A stretch of 64,000 nucleotides of DNA from Bacteroidota bacterium (GTDB lineage: Bacteria; Bacteroidota; Bacteroidia; Chitinophagales; Saprospiraceae). The notes below the pieces were generated by a model. It was not told the origin of the DNA. It did not search any database and saw only the letters and a list, made by a program, of their open reading frames with translations. The stretch's first letter is position 1. Each line of letters opens with the position of its first letter. Shown one piece after another: positions 17,859-27,887 of this stretch. The stretch is from contig JAFMDF010000005.1 in assembly GCA_017857395.1 (NCBI GenBank), forward strand, positions 1 to 64,000, written 5' to 3'. The position numbers and the translations under genes were made by a program.

Positions 17859-18196
17859 AACAGTATGATTTATAATTAATTATAATTTTGAAATAGTTAT
17901 ATTACTAACGAAGGAGTCGTGTAGGCTAGTACGTAACCGTATCTCTTTGTGAATCTTTCCTAATCCAAATTTACCAAATACTAGGGTAAATTGCCACCTT
18001 TAGCTTTTGTCAGATTAGTTAAAGATTTGTTTTTGTACGTAAGTAAGATGCGAAGGCTTCCTCTATATTGAACTTTTGACCCGCTTTTTTTGTAATTTTG
18101 CAAGAAAATAGAAAGTGTTTCATTGGTAGAGGTATAATAACTGAATCTTATTTTAAATCCTTACTACCTTTAAACCGCTAAACCTTTATATATAAA
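17859..18196. other. Divergent promoter region between rlpA and mnmA
   Basis: No gene seen in 338 bp. It contains an AT-only perfect palindrome (ttataattaattataa, 17870-17885) near the rlpA start and a promoter-like pair for mnmA at 18068-18100. Confidence 0.6.
18068..18100 (+). promoter_or_regulatory. Probable promoter of mnmA
   Basis: TTG at 18068-18070, a 22-nt spacer, then TAATTTTG at 18093-18100, matching the Bacteroidota TTG-N17-23-TAnnTTTG layout. This predicts a leader of about 90 nt before the ATG at 18197. Confidence 0.55.
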
Positions 18197-19303
18197 ATGA
18201 GCAAATTAGGAAAAGTTTTAGTAGCCATGAGTGGTGGTATAGATAGCACCGTTACGGCAATGATGATGCATGATCAAGGCTATGAAGTGATTGGGATTAC
18301 CATGAAAACTTGGGATTATGCGAATTCTGGAGGTAACAAAAAAGAAACGGGCTGCTGTAGTTTGGATTCTATAAATGATGCTAGACAAGTAGCGGTCAAT
18401 ATGGGTTTCCATCATTTCATCGTAGACATTAGAGAAGATTTTGGCGATTTTGTGATTGATAATTTTGTCGATGAATACATGGCTGGTCGCACACCGAATC
18501 CTTGCGTATTATGCAATACGCATATTAAATGGAACTCTTTATTAAAAAGAGCCGATGCCTTGGATTGTGAATTTATTGCCACAGGTCATTATGCAATTAT
18601 CAATGAACAAGCAGGACGTAAATTCGTCACCAAAGCAGTAGATGATAAAAAGGATCAGTCCTATGTTTTATGGGGTTTAGATCAAGCTTGCTTGCATCGA
18701 AGTAAATTTCCTTTAGGTGGTTATACAAAACCTGAAATTAGACAGATGGCTTATGATTGGGGTTACGAAGAATTGTCCAAAAAAGCAGAAAGTTTTGAAA
18801 TCTGCTTTGTACCAGATAATGATTATCGAGGTTTTCTAAAACGGCGAGTAGATGGCTTAGCAGAAAAAGTAAATGGCGGGAACTTCTTAAATATGAAGGG
18901 AGAAATATTAGGCCAACATGAAGGCTATCCTTTTTATACGATTGGACAGCGAAAAGGCTTAAAAATTGCTTTAGGCAAACCCATGTACGTGACCAAAATT
19001 GAGCCTAAAACAAATACCGTCGTTTTAGGAGAAATGGAGGATTTAATTAAAAATGGGATGACCGTCGGTGGTGTAAATTCTATGAAATACGAAACAATTC
19101 CTGACGGTTTAGAGGCAGTAACTAGAATTCGATATAAAGATCCAGGTACGTTAAGTGCCTTGAGAAATAATAATATTCCAGGGCAAGTAAAAGTAGAGTT
19201 TTTTGCAAATGTCAAAGGTGTTGCCCCTGGGCAATCTGCTGTATTTTACGAAGGCGATGATGTCGTTGGAGGAGGTATTATTCATAGTGGTCGTATGAAC
19301 TAG
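18197..19303 (+). CDS. mnmA: tRNA-specific 2-thiouridylase MnmA
   Basis: A 368-residue enzyme that activates U34 of Lys, Glu and Gln tRNAs with ATP and inserts sulfur. The PP-loop is VAMSGGIDSTV at residues 9-19. The catalytic cysteines are in TPNPCVLCN (about 100-108) and in FEICFVPDNDYRGF (about 200). The C-terminal block GVAPGQSAVFYEGDDVVGGG closes the protein. Length is typical. It is a monocistronic gene with its own promoter-like element and a bidirectional hairpin downstream. Confidence 0.97.
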   Translation: MSKLGKVLVAMSGGIDSTVTAMMMHDQGYEVIGITMKTWDYANSGGNKKETGCCSLDSINDARQVAVNMGFHHFIVDIREDFGDFVIDNFVDEYMAGRTPNPCVLCNTHIKWNSLLKRADALDCEFIATGHYAIINEQAGRKFVTKAVDDKKDQSYVLWGLDQACLHRSKFPLGGYTKPEIRQMAYDWGYEELSKKAESFEICFVPDNDYRGFLKRRVDGLAEKVNGGNFLNMKGEILGQHEGYPFYTIGQRKGLKIALGKPMYVTKIEPKTNTVVLGEMEDLIKNGMTVGGVNSMKYETIPDGLEAVTRIRYKDPGTLSALRNNNIPGQVKVEFFANVKGVAPGQSAVFYEGDDVVGGGIIHSGRMN

Positions 19304-19432
19304 GATAAGTTTACACCCAACCAATTTTTTAGCAACCGCATCTTAGTTAAAATATATTTATTTAACGGCTAAAGTATTGATAATCAAAAAATAAACGAAA
19401 ATTGAATTCGCCCCCTTGTGGGGCTACAAACT

Positions 19433-19473
19433 AAAAGTAGTAAGTTGTTGTGATAAAACAACTTACTACTTTT
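19433..19473. terminator. Bidirectional terminator between mnmA and the giant surface protein gene
   Basis: Arms aaaagtagtaagttgtt (19433-19449) and aacaacttactactttt (19457-19473) are perfect inverses with a 7-nt loop. An A-run and a T-run flank them. A smaller gcccc/ggggc stem sits at 19410-19424. Confidence 0.88.
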
Positions 19474-19577
19474 TAATTTTTAATTCGCTTTATTTGATTT
19501 CGCCTTTTGCTATACTAAATTTACTAATTGAAGGCTATAGCGTAACTAAAAACCAGTAACTTTAACACAATCTGTCA

Positions 19578-22500
19578 TTAATAAAACCTAGTTACTAACA
19601 ACTTCTTAGCAACTAATTGACGACCATCCGTTTGCACTTGAATGATATACAAACCATTGTCAAAATCCCTTAAATCAATTCGATGACGACGAGTAGATAG
19701 ATTGAGTACTTGCTCGCTATACATCGTTCTGCCAGGTTGGTCTTTGATGGAAATAGTAATATCCTTTCCATTATATAGCGTCAAGTCAATAAATACTTCT
19801 TCTTTGGTAACAGGATTAGGAAAAACACCAAAGTCAGGTAATTTATTAAAAGTAACTTTTTTTATTGGGGTGTACTCAAAGTCACCATCTGTATAAATTA
19901 ATTTTAACCGATAATAATTATCGCCTTCCAATGGATCCGTATCCAATTCTTTGAATTTGCGAACTTCATCCGTTGCGCCTGCTGCATTATGGATAGCAAT
20001 CGACTCAAAATTAATACCATCACTAGAACGTTCCAATACAAATTCGTCATTTTTATAACCTGTATTATTTAACCATTCCATTTCTACCGTTTGTTGGATA
20101 GGATAAGCAGCAAAGGCTAATACTTTGCTGGCTCGGTTAAGGGCAGTTGGGGCAACTGTAGGGGCAGTTACAACTACATCTTCTTGTCGATAACAATAAC
20201 TATTATCATCTCCAAACATTTGTAATTTGACGGTATAAGTACCAGGGCTAAGATTAGTAATAATGTGAGGGTTCGTACAAGGGTCTGTTGCTGCACAAAT
20301 TAAAATAGGAATCCAATTCGTTTCTGAACCAATGATAGCTATTTCTTCTGCTTGTGCAGTTAGATTGGTTAAAGTAATAATGCCTTCGCCACCAATAAAT
20401 TGCACGTTATCACAATTAGCTGGACCACCTTCATTGCCTAAACAAGTACAGCCATCCATTTGAATGACATCGCCTTGAGTATTCGCATTGCCATCATCAC
20501 AAGCAGTACCAGGTAAGGCTGGTAAATTAGGGTTATTAATCGCACAATCAACATCATCACAAATACCATCATTATCACTATCTAATGTGCAAGGAATGAT
20601 GCCTGCACAAGTACAGCCGTCTGCTTGAATCACATCTCCTGTGGTATTCGCATCTCCATCATCGCAAGTCGTACCTGCTGTTGTGGGAATATTTGGATTA
20701 TTGTCATCACAATCCAACTCAAAACAAACGCCGTCATTATCGCCATCTGTACAAGGGCCATCTGTTACTAATACATCTTCTTGTCGGTAACAATAACTAT
20801 TGTCATCCCCAAACATTTGCAGTTTGACAGTATATAATCCTGGTGTTAAATTTGTGATTGTATAAGGATTGGAGCAAGCATCTGTTGCTGCACAAACCAG
20901 GATAGGAATCCAATTGGTTTCAGAACCAATAATAGATATTTCTTCTTCTGCTGCGGTAAGATTATTTAAGGTTATCATGCCATTTCCGCCAATAAATTGT
21001 ACGTTATCACAATTGGCAGGGCCGCCACCTATTCCTGCACAGGTACAACCATCTGCTTGATAAACATCTCCTGTGGTGTTCGCATCGCCATCATCACAAG
21101 CTGTTCCTGCAATGGTAGGTAAATTGGGGTTATTATCATCACAGTCTTCGGCTGCACAAAAGCCATCGTTATCATTATCAGGACAAGGAGTTCCTGAACA
21201 GGTACATTCGTCTGCCTGAATGACATCATTTAAGGTATTCGGATTTCCATCATTACAAGGCGTTCCTGAAGGGGCAGGTACATTTGGATTATTATCATCA
21301 CAATCATCAGGTTGACAAACGCCATCTAAATCGACGTCAACTGGGCAATTGAAGATACCTGCACAAGTACAACCATCGGCTTGAATCACATCATTAATGG
21401 TATTTATATCGCCGTCATTGCAGGAAGTACCTGGTGTTGCTGGTACATTTGGGTCATTATCATCACAATCATCGGCAGCACAAACGCCATCATTATCATT
21501 ATCTACAGGGCAGACAAAAGTACCTGCACAAGTACAGCCATCTGCTAAAATTACATCATTGATCGTATTTATATCTCCATCATCACAACTTGTACCTGCT
21601 GTGGCAGGGATAGTAGGATCATTATCATCACAATCATCAGGTAAACAGAATCCGTCATTATCGTTATCTGTACAACCTGCTGTCACAATTACATCATCTT
21701 GGACATAACAATAAGTGTTATCATCTCCAAACATATTTACTTTGACAGTATAATTACCTGGTGCTAGATTTGGAATTATTTGAGTATTTGTACAATTGTC
21801 ATTACAAATGGGAACGATTTGCCAATTGGTAGGTGCACCAATTATTTCGACTATTTCACCCGAAGCGGTTAAATTTTCTATCGTTATTTGACCAACACCA
21901 CCCGAAAAAAGTACGGCATTACAATTGGCTGTTCCACCACCATTACTTCCAGCACAAGTACAACCATCAGCTTGAATGACATCGTTTACGGTATTAACAT
22001 CTCCATCATCGCAAAGCGTACCAGGGGCAGTCGGTAAATTAGGGTCATTATCATCGCAATCTACATCAAAACAAAAACCGTCATTATCCGCATCAATTAG
22101 ACAAGGAACTGTTCCTTGACAAGTACAACCATCTGCTAAATAAACATCTCCAGTAGTCATTGCATTTCCATCGTCGCAAGCAGTTCCAGGAGTAGCGGGT
22201 AGATTAGGATTATTATCGTCGCAATCTACATTGGCACAAACCCCATCTTCATCTATATCCGTACAAGGGCCAGCTAGTACGGTAACTGTTTCTTCTCGAT
22301 AGCAATAACTATTGTCGCTACCAAACATATTAAGTTTGACATTATAATCGCCAGGCAAAAGATTTGGAATTATTTGCGTATTATCGCAATCACCATCACA
22401 AATAAGGACAACATTATAGTTAGTTCCCGCACCGATAATTTCTATTATCTCACTAGTCGCTAATAAATTGTCTACAATAATTTCGCCATTCCCACCAATA

Positions 22501-25500
22501 AAAAGAACGCCATTACAATCAGCTATCGCTCCTGTTCCTGAACCTAGACAAGTACAACCATCTGCTAAATACACATCATTTTCTGTATTTGGGTTGCCAT
22601 CATTACAAAGTGTCCCAGGTGTAGTCGGAATATTTGGGTCATTATCATTACAATCTTCTGTAACACAAAAACCATCATTATCTGCATCTTCACATATTCC
22701 TTCATTCAAGATAATACTAGTTTGTGGGGCATTATTACCAGAATGAGTCAATATTAAGACGCCATTTTCGTCGCCAGGCGTATTACTTGTAGTTGTAATA
22801 TCAATGACTAAACTATCCCCCGGCCCAATGACGAGCGGCAATGTTGCGCCATTTGTAATAGCAAAACTAAAAGTAGGAGAAGACTCCATCATTAAACCAA
22901 TACTATCTAAGATAATTGCTTGATTACCAACGGTATTTCGGAGAATAATAGTTTCGTCGTTACCTGTAAATTGTAAAGCATTAAGGGTGTTTAGATTGTC
23001 TCCTTCTACTGTTAAAAGACTTTGAGTTATCGGCGTAAAAACAGGTACATTCTTTTGGGTAAAATAGAATACTTCTTGCGAGTTGGAACTTCCTCCTCCT
23101 ATGATAGGAGAACCTGTCGCTATATAAATAACTCCATTATTTACGATTGCTTGTGTGCCATGTCTTCCTTGATTTAAATTGGGTAAAATTCGCCATGTAT
23201 TATCTTCTAAATTTAAGGCTTCTGTTTTGTTGAGACCATTACCTAATACATTTTCTCCACCAATGGTTAAAATTTCATTTCCTAAAAGTGCTAGAGAACT
23301 GCCGCCTCTTGGTGTCGGAATTGGATTCGGTAAACTAGACCAAGTTTCTGTATCAAAATCAAAGACATCCACCGTAGCTACCGTTGCATTTTGATTACCT
23401 CCCAAATTTGTCTGTTTTCCAGCCACCATATACAATTTATCATCAAAAACTATAGCTTGTGCATGATCTCTATCATTTTGCGCATCTGGCAAAACTCTCC
23501 AGGTATTAGTAGTAGGGTCGTATTCATCTAACCACGCAACTCGACCTCCTGTATGTCCATTTTGAATACCGCCAGAAAGATAAATTTTTCCTTTGTGAAC
23601 TGCTGCTGCTGCTGCGCCTCTTCTTCTAGCAACAGGAATTTCGGGGCCCATTGCCCAACTATCTGTTACGGGGTCATAGAGATAAATATTAGGAACAGGT
23701 GTATCATTTGGAAAGACACCTGTAAAAGCACCAATCACACAGATAAGTCCTTGATATTCGATAGCTTGAAAATGATGTAAATTTAATGGAGCAGTTGCGC
23801 CCGTTGTCCAAATATCGGTTATAGGATCATAAATATTAACCTCATTGGTTTCCCTACTACCGACTAAATAAAATTTATCCCCTGCTTCTACATATCCCGT
23901 TTCGTGTCGATTAGTAGGACAACTGCCAGGATTTCCAAAAGGGGCACAATTAAGCCCATCATTGATTGTTTCCCATTGACCAACAATAGAATTAGGATCA
24001 TTAAATAATAAATTAATATCATCCCAAATTGCGGTAAAAGGAATAGTTGAACCTGCCGAACTAGCAGTGATTCCTACTGCTAGCGCTATATTTGTATTTT
24101 GAATAGCATTTAACAAACTACCCGATGTACTAAGAGGACCACTACCCAAAGGGAAAGAATTGCTGCCATTAACCGAGAGCATAGGTTGTACATTTCCATT
24201 GGCAGGATTGACAGATAAAGCTAATTTTAATTCTGCTGCTGCAAAGAGGGTACTAAAGCCATAAGTATTGGTAATAGCTACGCCATTATTTTCTTGGATT
24301 ATTTGAATACCGCCATTACCATTTAACGCATTTAGGACAATTTTGATATAATTATCTTGGTCGCCTGTTCCAATATAAATACCATGCTGTTGATTACTAG
24401 TAGGCGGTGTGCTTAAGAAGGGAGGTACAATTTTTCCTGATACAGTAAAAGGTGGAGTCGCCGCATCTATTTTTACTCCAAATTGGAAAGCATTGACTTC
24501 ATTATTACTATTGCCTAAAGCAATACTATCTGTAACGCCTGGAATGACTAATAATTCAGGTGCACCACCAGCAATAATATCATTTTCATTATAGATTAAA
24601 TCTAAATAGTCTGTGATACCATTAGTCATTAAGCCTGTGAAACCTAAATCTAATAAACCACTTGTTCCATTGGCTAATCTATTGGTCAATGGAAGGGTGG
24701 TATTTAGGCCATTAAAGGCATCTTGTGCAAAAGGGTCTACATTATCTAATAAGCCATCATCATCGTCATCGGAATCATTTAGATTAGATACCTTAAAACC
24801 ACCTATTAAGGTTTTGTCAAAATCTGATGGGGTAATGGCAGGATTACAAGGGTCACTACCATTTTGGATTTCATCGCTATTGGTATATCCATCGCCATCT
24901 TCATCAATCGTATTATCATCTGTTCCAAGGCATGTATTATTATTCGAAGGTTCTAAAACAGCTATTGAATTACCACTAAATTCAGCTACCCAAATAGTCC
25001 CTGCAAAAAAGGAATTATTGGGTAAACTTGTTACATCCAAAGGAATGCTTAATTGGTTCGCAATACTCATTACACCATCTGTTCCCAAATCACCATTGGC
25101 ATCTAAGTCTACTCTTAATAAATCACCAGAAAAAGAAACCGCTAATAAATCTCCTTTCATCGCTCCACCAAAGGTGTTTGCGGTATATTCAGCCATACCA
25201 TTGGTAGAGGCCTCTCTAGTAAATATACTGCCATCACTTACTCCGGGGTTTTGAAAGTCTGCTTCCCGTAAATCTTTTAAACTTTCTGGATAAGGAGGCC
25301 AATCTACGGGTAAAGTAGTCGCTGGATTTCCTGTAATGGTCGTTCTAAAAGTACCCGTTTGACTAGGGCCATCTTCGTGGGTAAATAATCCAGCACCCAA
25401 TGGATTAGCTCTAACCGGTGTAGGATGTCCGCCATAATAACCCTGTGTGACTTTATGCAAGCCATCCTTATTATTGACTTTTGCATCATTAGGTCCAGGA

Positions 25501-26588
25501 CCGTTAGAACCAGGTTCTCCAAATACCCAATTATTCGTTACATTCGGTGTTCCTTCATTTTCTGGATGTCCACCAATCCCTCCATTTGGGCCATTATCCC
25601 AAGTATATATATAACCTAATTCCGTTAAGACGACATCATATTGATTTCGAAAACCTGATGAAAAAATCGAAATTGGACCACCAGGAATATATTTAGCTTG
25701 ATTTAATCCATCGTTACCACCAAAAGGGTCATTGATATCTTTGCCATTACTATCATTGGGCCGAGTAGGATCATCCAAAGTAGGAATGTCGTAAATATAA
25801 GGTTGGTTAGAGGTTGCATCTAATAAGATTGGCATGCCGTCCAACATAGTTAAGTCAATTTCCAAAATAGTTGCGGATAAAGCATATTCACTAAGGTGAT
25901 CAAAATTAGCAGAAGGTGCACCTGCATTGGTGTTACCACCTTGGGCAACAATTAAAACATTTTTAACGGCATCATATTGAATGCCGTTGGTTGCATGGTT
26001 TTCTTCAGAACGGGGCAAGCCTCTGATTAAATCTACTTTCGACCAAGAAGTACCGTCATAAGTTAATCGAGAAACAACGCCTGAATTGGTATCCAGGCCA
26101 GTATCGCTTCCGCCGCCACCACCAATACGTACATCACTTGAAGAAGCATAAATAATAGGATTAGTTGGTGTACCGACAATTATAATACCAGTAACTTGAC
26201 GTTCATCTTCAAAGAAGTTTAATGCACCATCTACATCATTATGATTGGGAATATTTTTCACTAAATCAATTACTTCTGTAGCTAATACTTGGTAATTATT
26301 GCCAACTTTATCAACGGTGTAAGCATAGATGCTTCCTGTTCTTTCTGAGACATATAACCTGCCATCAGGACCAAAGTCTAAGGAAGTTGGTTCACTGAGA
26401 TTCGTGCCACTTAAGGTTGTTTTGGAAAAAGAAATACCTTGTGCTTGCACTTGAATAAGGGAGAGGAAAATCAAGGCAATTAAGAATAAATTAGAACAGA
26501 AAGTTGGTAAATTTAGGAAAAATTGTTTTTCACCAAACCAATTTAAGGTGCAAGTACACTTGCAGCGTATGTTGTGTTTGTTGTCCAT
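19578..26588 (-). CDS. Giant T9SS-secreted multidomain protein (sugar-dehydrogenase-like propeller, Kelch, MopE-like Cys-rich repeats)
   Basis: 2336 residues. An extended signal peptide ends QVQAQ near residue 49. Residues ~55-545 resemble a PQQ-dependent sugar dehydrogenase beta-propeller. A Ca-binding-like DEDGDGY segment follows (~560), then a beta-sandwich-like region (~660-860), a Kelch propeller (~870-1175, repeated PITDIW, PVTDSW, PTTNTW) and an Ig-like stretch. Residues ~1300-2145 hold nine Cys/Asp-rich modules: a MopE-type half (DNDGFC, DCDDNDPN) joined to a half ending DGCTCAG. Four ~85-residue domains ending MFGDDNSYCY are interspersed. The order is 1-a-2-3-b-4-5-6-7-c-8-9-d. The last ~85 residues are a type A T9SS sorting domain (FPNPV, GLYIIQVQ). 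I infer a cell-surface or released protein binding metal through its repeats. The catalytic status of the propeller is unknown. One module has DECTC for DGCTC. Confidence 0.88.
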   Translation of the reverse strand: MDNKHNIRCKCTCTLNWFGEKQFFLNLPTFCSNLFLIALIFLSLIQVQAQGISFSKTTLSGTNLSEPTSLDFGPDGRLYVSERTGSIYAYTVDKVGNNYQVLATEVIDLVKNIPNHNDVDGALNFFEDERQVTGIIIVGTPTNPIIYASSSDVRIGGGGGSDTGLDTNSGVVSRLTYDGTSWSKVDLIRGLPRSEENHATNGIQYDAVKNVLIVAQGGNTNAGAPSANFDHLSEYALSATILEIDLTMLDGMPILLDATSNQPYIYDIPTLDDPTRPNDSNGKDINDPFGGNDGLNQAKYIPGGPISIFSSGFRNQYDVVLTELGYIYTWDNGPNGGIGGHPENEGTPNVTNNWVFGEPGSNGPGPNDAKVNNKDGLHKVTQGYYGGHPTPVRANPLGAGLFTHEDGPSQTGTFRTTITGNPATTLPVDWPPYPESLKDLREADFQNPGVSDGSIFTREASTNGMAEYTANTFGGAMKGDLLAVSFSGDLLRVDLDANGDLGTDGVMSIANQLSIPLDVTSLPNNSFFAGTIWVAEFSGNSIAVLEPSNNNTCLGTDDNTIDEDGDGYTNSDEIQNGSDPCNPAITPSDFDKTLIGGFKVSNLNDSDDDDDGLLDNVDPFAQDAFNGLNTTLPLTNRLANGTSGLLDLGFTGLMTNGITDYLDLIYNENDIIAGGAPELLVIPGVTDSIALGNSNNEVNAFQFGVKIDAATPPFTVSGKIVPPFLSTPPTSNQQHGIYIGTGDQDNYIKIVLNALNGNGGIQIIQENNGVAITNTYGFSTLFAAAELKLALSVNPANGNVQPMLSVNGSNSFPLGSGPLSTSGSLLNAIQNTNIALAVGITASSAGSTIPFTAIWDDINLLFNDPNSIVGQWETINDGLNCAPFGNPGSCPTNRHETGYVEAGDKFYLVGSRETNEVNIYDPITDIWTTGATAPLNLHHFQAIEYQGLICVIGAFTGVFPNDTPVPNIYLYDPVTDSWAMGPEIPVARRRGAAAAAVHKGKIYLSGGIQNGHTGGRVAWLDEYDPTTNTWRVLPDAQNDRDHAQAIVFDDKLYMVAGKQTNLGGNQNATVATVDVFDFDTETWSSLPNPIPTPRGGSSLALLGNEILTIGGENVLGNGLNKTEALNLEDNTWRILPNLNQGRHGTQAIVNNGVIYIATGSPIIGGGSSNSQEVFYFTQKNVPVFTPITQSLLTVEGDNLNTLNALQFTGNDETIILRNTVGNQAIILDSIGLMMESSPTFSFAITNGATLPLVIGPGDSLVIDITTTSNTPGDENGVLILTHSGNNAPQTSIILNEGICEDADNDGFCVTEDCNDNDPNIPTTPGTLCNDGNPNTENDVYLADGCTCLGSGTGAIADCNGVLFIGGNGEIIVDNLLATSEIIEIIGAGTNYNVVLICDGDCDNTQIIPNLLPGDYNVKLNMFGSDNSYCYREETVTVLAGPCTDIDEDGVCANVDCDDNNPNLPATPGTACDDGNAMTTGDVYLADGCTCQGTVPCLIDADNDGFCFDVDCDDNDPNLPTAPGTLCDDGDVNTVNDVIQADGCTCAGSNGGGTANCNAVLFSGGVGQITIENLTASGEIVEIIGAPTNWQIVPICNDNCTNTQIIPNLAPGNYTVKVNMFGDDNTYCYVQDDVIVTAGCTDNDNDGFCLPDDCDDNDPTIPATAGTSCDDGDINTINDVILADGCTCAGTFVCPVDNDNDGVCAADDCDDNDPNVPATPGTSCNDGDINTINDVIQADGCTCAGIFNCPVDVDLDGVCQPDDCDDNNPNVPAPSGTPCNDGNPNTLNDVIQADECTCSGTPCPDNDNDGFCAAEDCDDNNPNLPTIAGTACDDGDANTTGDVYQADGCTCAGIGGGPANCDNVQFIGGNGMITLNNLTAAEEEISIIGSETNWIPILVCAATDACSNPYTITNLTPGLYTVKLQMFGDDNSYCYRQEDVLVTDGPCTDGDNDGVCFELDCDDNNPNIPTTAGTTCDDGDANTTGDVIQADGCTCAGIIPCTLDSDNDGICDDVDCAINNPNLPALPGTACDDGNANTQGDVIQMDGCTCLGNEGGPANCDNVQFIGGEGIITLTNLTAQAEEIAIIGSETNWIPILICAATDPCTNPHIITNLSPGTYTVKLQMFGDDNSYCYRQEDVVVTAPTVAPTALNRASKVLAFAAYPIQQTVEMEWLNNTGYKNDEFVLERSSDGINFESIAIHNAAGATDEVRKFKELDTDPLEGDNYYRLKLIYTDGDFEYTPIKKVTFNKLPDFGVFPNPVTKEEVFIDLTLYNGKDITISIKDQPGRTMYSEQVLNLSTRRHRIDLRDFDNGLYIIQVQTDGRQLVAKKLLVTRFY

Positions 26589-27113
26589 TTCTTGTTTTTA
26601 AATTGTAAAGATTACAAGGGGTAAAAGCTATAAAATTTTGATTATGATCAATTTAATAGATATTTAATGAAGTCGACTTCATTAAAATGGTGGGGGGAGA
26701 TATTAAAAATAGCATTAATTAAAAAGATAAGCCAATTGACTGATAATCAATTAATTAATTTTTAAAATTTGAGAGTCGTTTATTTTTAATTTAGGTATAG
26801 CTAGAGCATTTACACTAAATCAAATGTTTATTGATTTAATATAGTAGCTATTTTTTGTAGGTAGAAATTGTAGATGGGTAAACGTAATTACTAAGAATCG
26901 AATATAAAAGTACAGATTTTTATAGTTAGAAGAAAGTAACTATGCATTTATTTTATAATATCCTGTTTTCTGGATAGTTTTAATCAAGAATCGCTGATAG
27001 TCAACAATGTTTGATTTGACTTTAAAACGTATCGTCGAATTCATTCGCCTCAGTGATTACAAAGGTGAATAAATTTGCCAATAAAAATTGAGTATTCCTA
27101 ATATATTGTATTA
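26589..27113. other. Long upstream region of the giant gene
   Basis: 525 bp with no credible gene. It is AT-rich, and both flanking genes are on the minus strand. Its one striking element is the 24-bp perfect palindrome at 26663-26686. No clear TAnnTTTG box was found. Confidence 0.6.
26663..26686. promoter_or_regulatory. 24-bp perfect palindrome, operator-like
   Basis: The sequence tttaatgaagtc and its reverse complement meet with no loop, centred at 26674/26675. A spacer-free dyad is unlike a terminator and is the shape bound by a dimeric regulator. It lies 75 bp upstream of the giant gene's start codon. Confidence 0.6.
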
Positions 27114-27794
27114 TTACCCTGTTGTTACTTTTCCAAGTGTCTCCACAAATAATTCTCGAAATTCTTCCATACGCTTGCGTCGATATTGCATGACCCAACG
27201 TGGATGTGGTAAGGGAATGATTTCATCAAAAAAGTGATGCTTTTGATTGAGTTGATGAAAATACTTATAATTTTTTCCTTTTCCCATACATAAAGCAACT
27301 TTCGGATTACAACCGAATTTTAAATGGGTTTTGATATTATGGATGATGTGTTTTTCTACTGCTTTTTCTAAAGGTTTAGCATCATAATAATTATAATTTT
27401 TACCGGCTTTAATAAATCCGAGCGGACAAAGCGAAGTAATATAAAAATAGTTATAAAAATGGTCTGGCCCACCAAAACCATTAATGTATTCATAGACAAA
27501 ATCAGCAGACAACTCAAATCTTTTTTTGAAATTATTGGGAATACCACAAATCTCTTCTAATTTTTTAGGGTCTGTAAAAGGCGTACCTGTAATACCGGCA
27601 CCGAAACGACCAGGATTAATACCAAAAATTAAGGTTCGTTGTTTTTCATCATCAAAATACTTTTTGAAAAAAGCAGTCATCACTGCCCAAGTTTCGGTAT
27701 TATCAAATGGAAACAGCACCTCAACACCTTTTGGGAGTTTTGTATAAGGTTTTAAATCTTTATGGAAAGTTAATAGCTTATCTGCAAAAGTCAT
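27114..27794 (-). CDS. SMUG2-type uracil-DNA glycosylase family protein
   Basis: About 226 residues, counted from the ATG at 27794 (MTFADKLLTFHKDL). A longer frame to 27875 would run through an 18-bp hairpin and add a non-conserved 27-residue lead, so the inner start is preferred. The motifs are GINPGRFGAGITGTPFTDP (the uracil-pocket loop) and PHPRWVMQYR near the C-terminus. They fit the SMUG2 branch of the uracil-DNA glycosylase superfamily, which removes uracil or related deaminated bases. It is not adjacent to the alkylation-repair island. The substrate is inferred from family. Confidence 0.85.
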   Translation of the reverse strand: MTFADKLLTFHKDLKPYTKLPKGVEVLFPFDNTETWAVMTAFFKKYFDDEKQRTLIFGINPGRFGAGITGTPFTDPKKLEEICGIPNNFKKRFELSADFVYEYINGFGGPDHFYNYFYITSLCPLGFIKAGKNYNYYDAKPLEKAVEKHIIHNIKTHLKFGCNPKVALCMGKGKNYKYFHQLNQKHHFFDEIIPLPHPRWVMQYRRKRMEEFRELFVETLGKVTTG

Positions 27795-27816
27795 GCAGGC
27801 AAGATAGTAAATAAAA

Positions 27817-27868
27817 TTATTAGAAGTTATTATTGAAGGAAGGAAAAGGAAATAATAACTTCTAATAA
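27817..27868. terminator. 18-bp perfect hairpin with all-purine loop
   Basis: Arms ttattagaagttattatt (27817-27834) and 27851-27868 are exact inverses; the 16-nt loop contains only A and G. It lies between two minus-strand genes (139-aa membrane protein upstream, SMUG2 downstream). It probably ends the first transcript. Confidence 0.75.
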
Positions 27869-27887
27869 GAAGCAATAATTTTCAAGT

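Noticed and set aside
20150-22700. Periodic repeats resembling an array, considered as CRISPR or satellite
   Set aside because: Period and divergence follow codons; the repeats encode the Cys/Asp modules of the giant protein and have no unique spacers.
24613-25254. 213-codon frame on the plus strand inside the giant gene
   Set aside because: It is antisense to the propeller-coding region, which has recognisable domains; composition is Ser/Pro/Leu-rich as expected from the complement.
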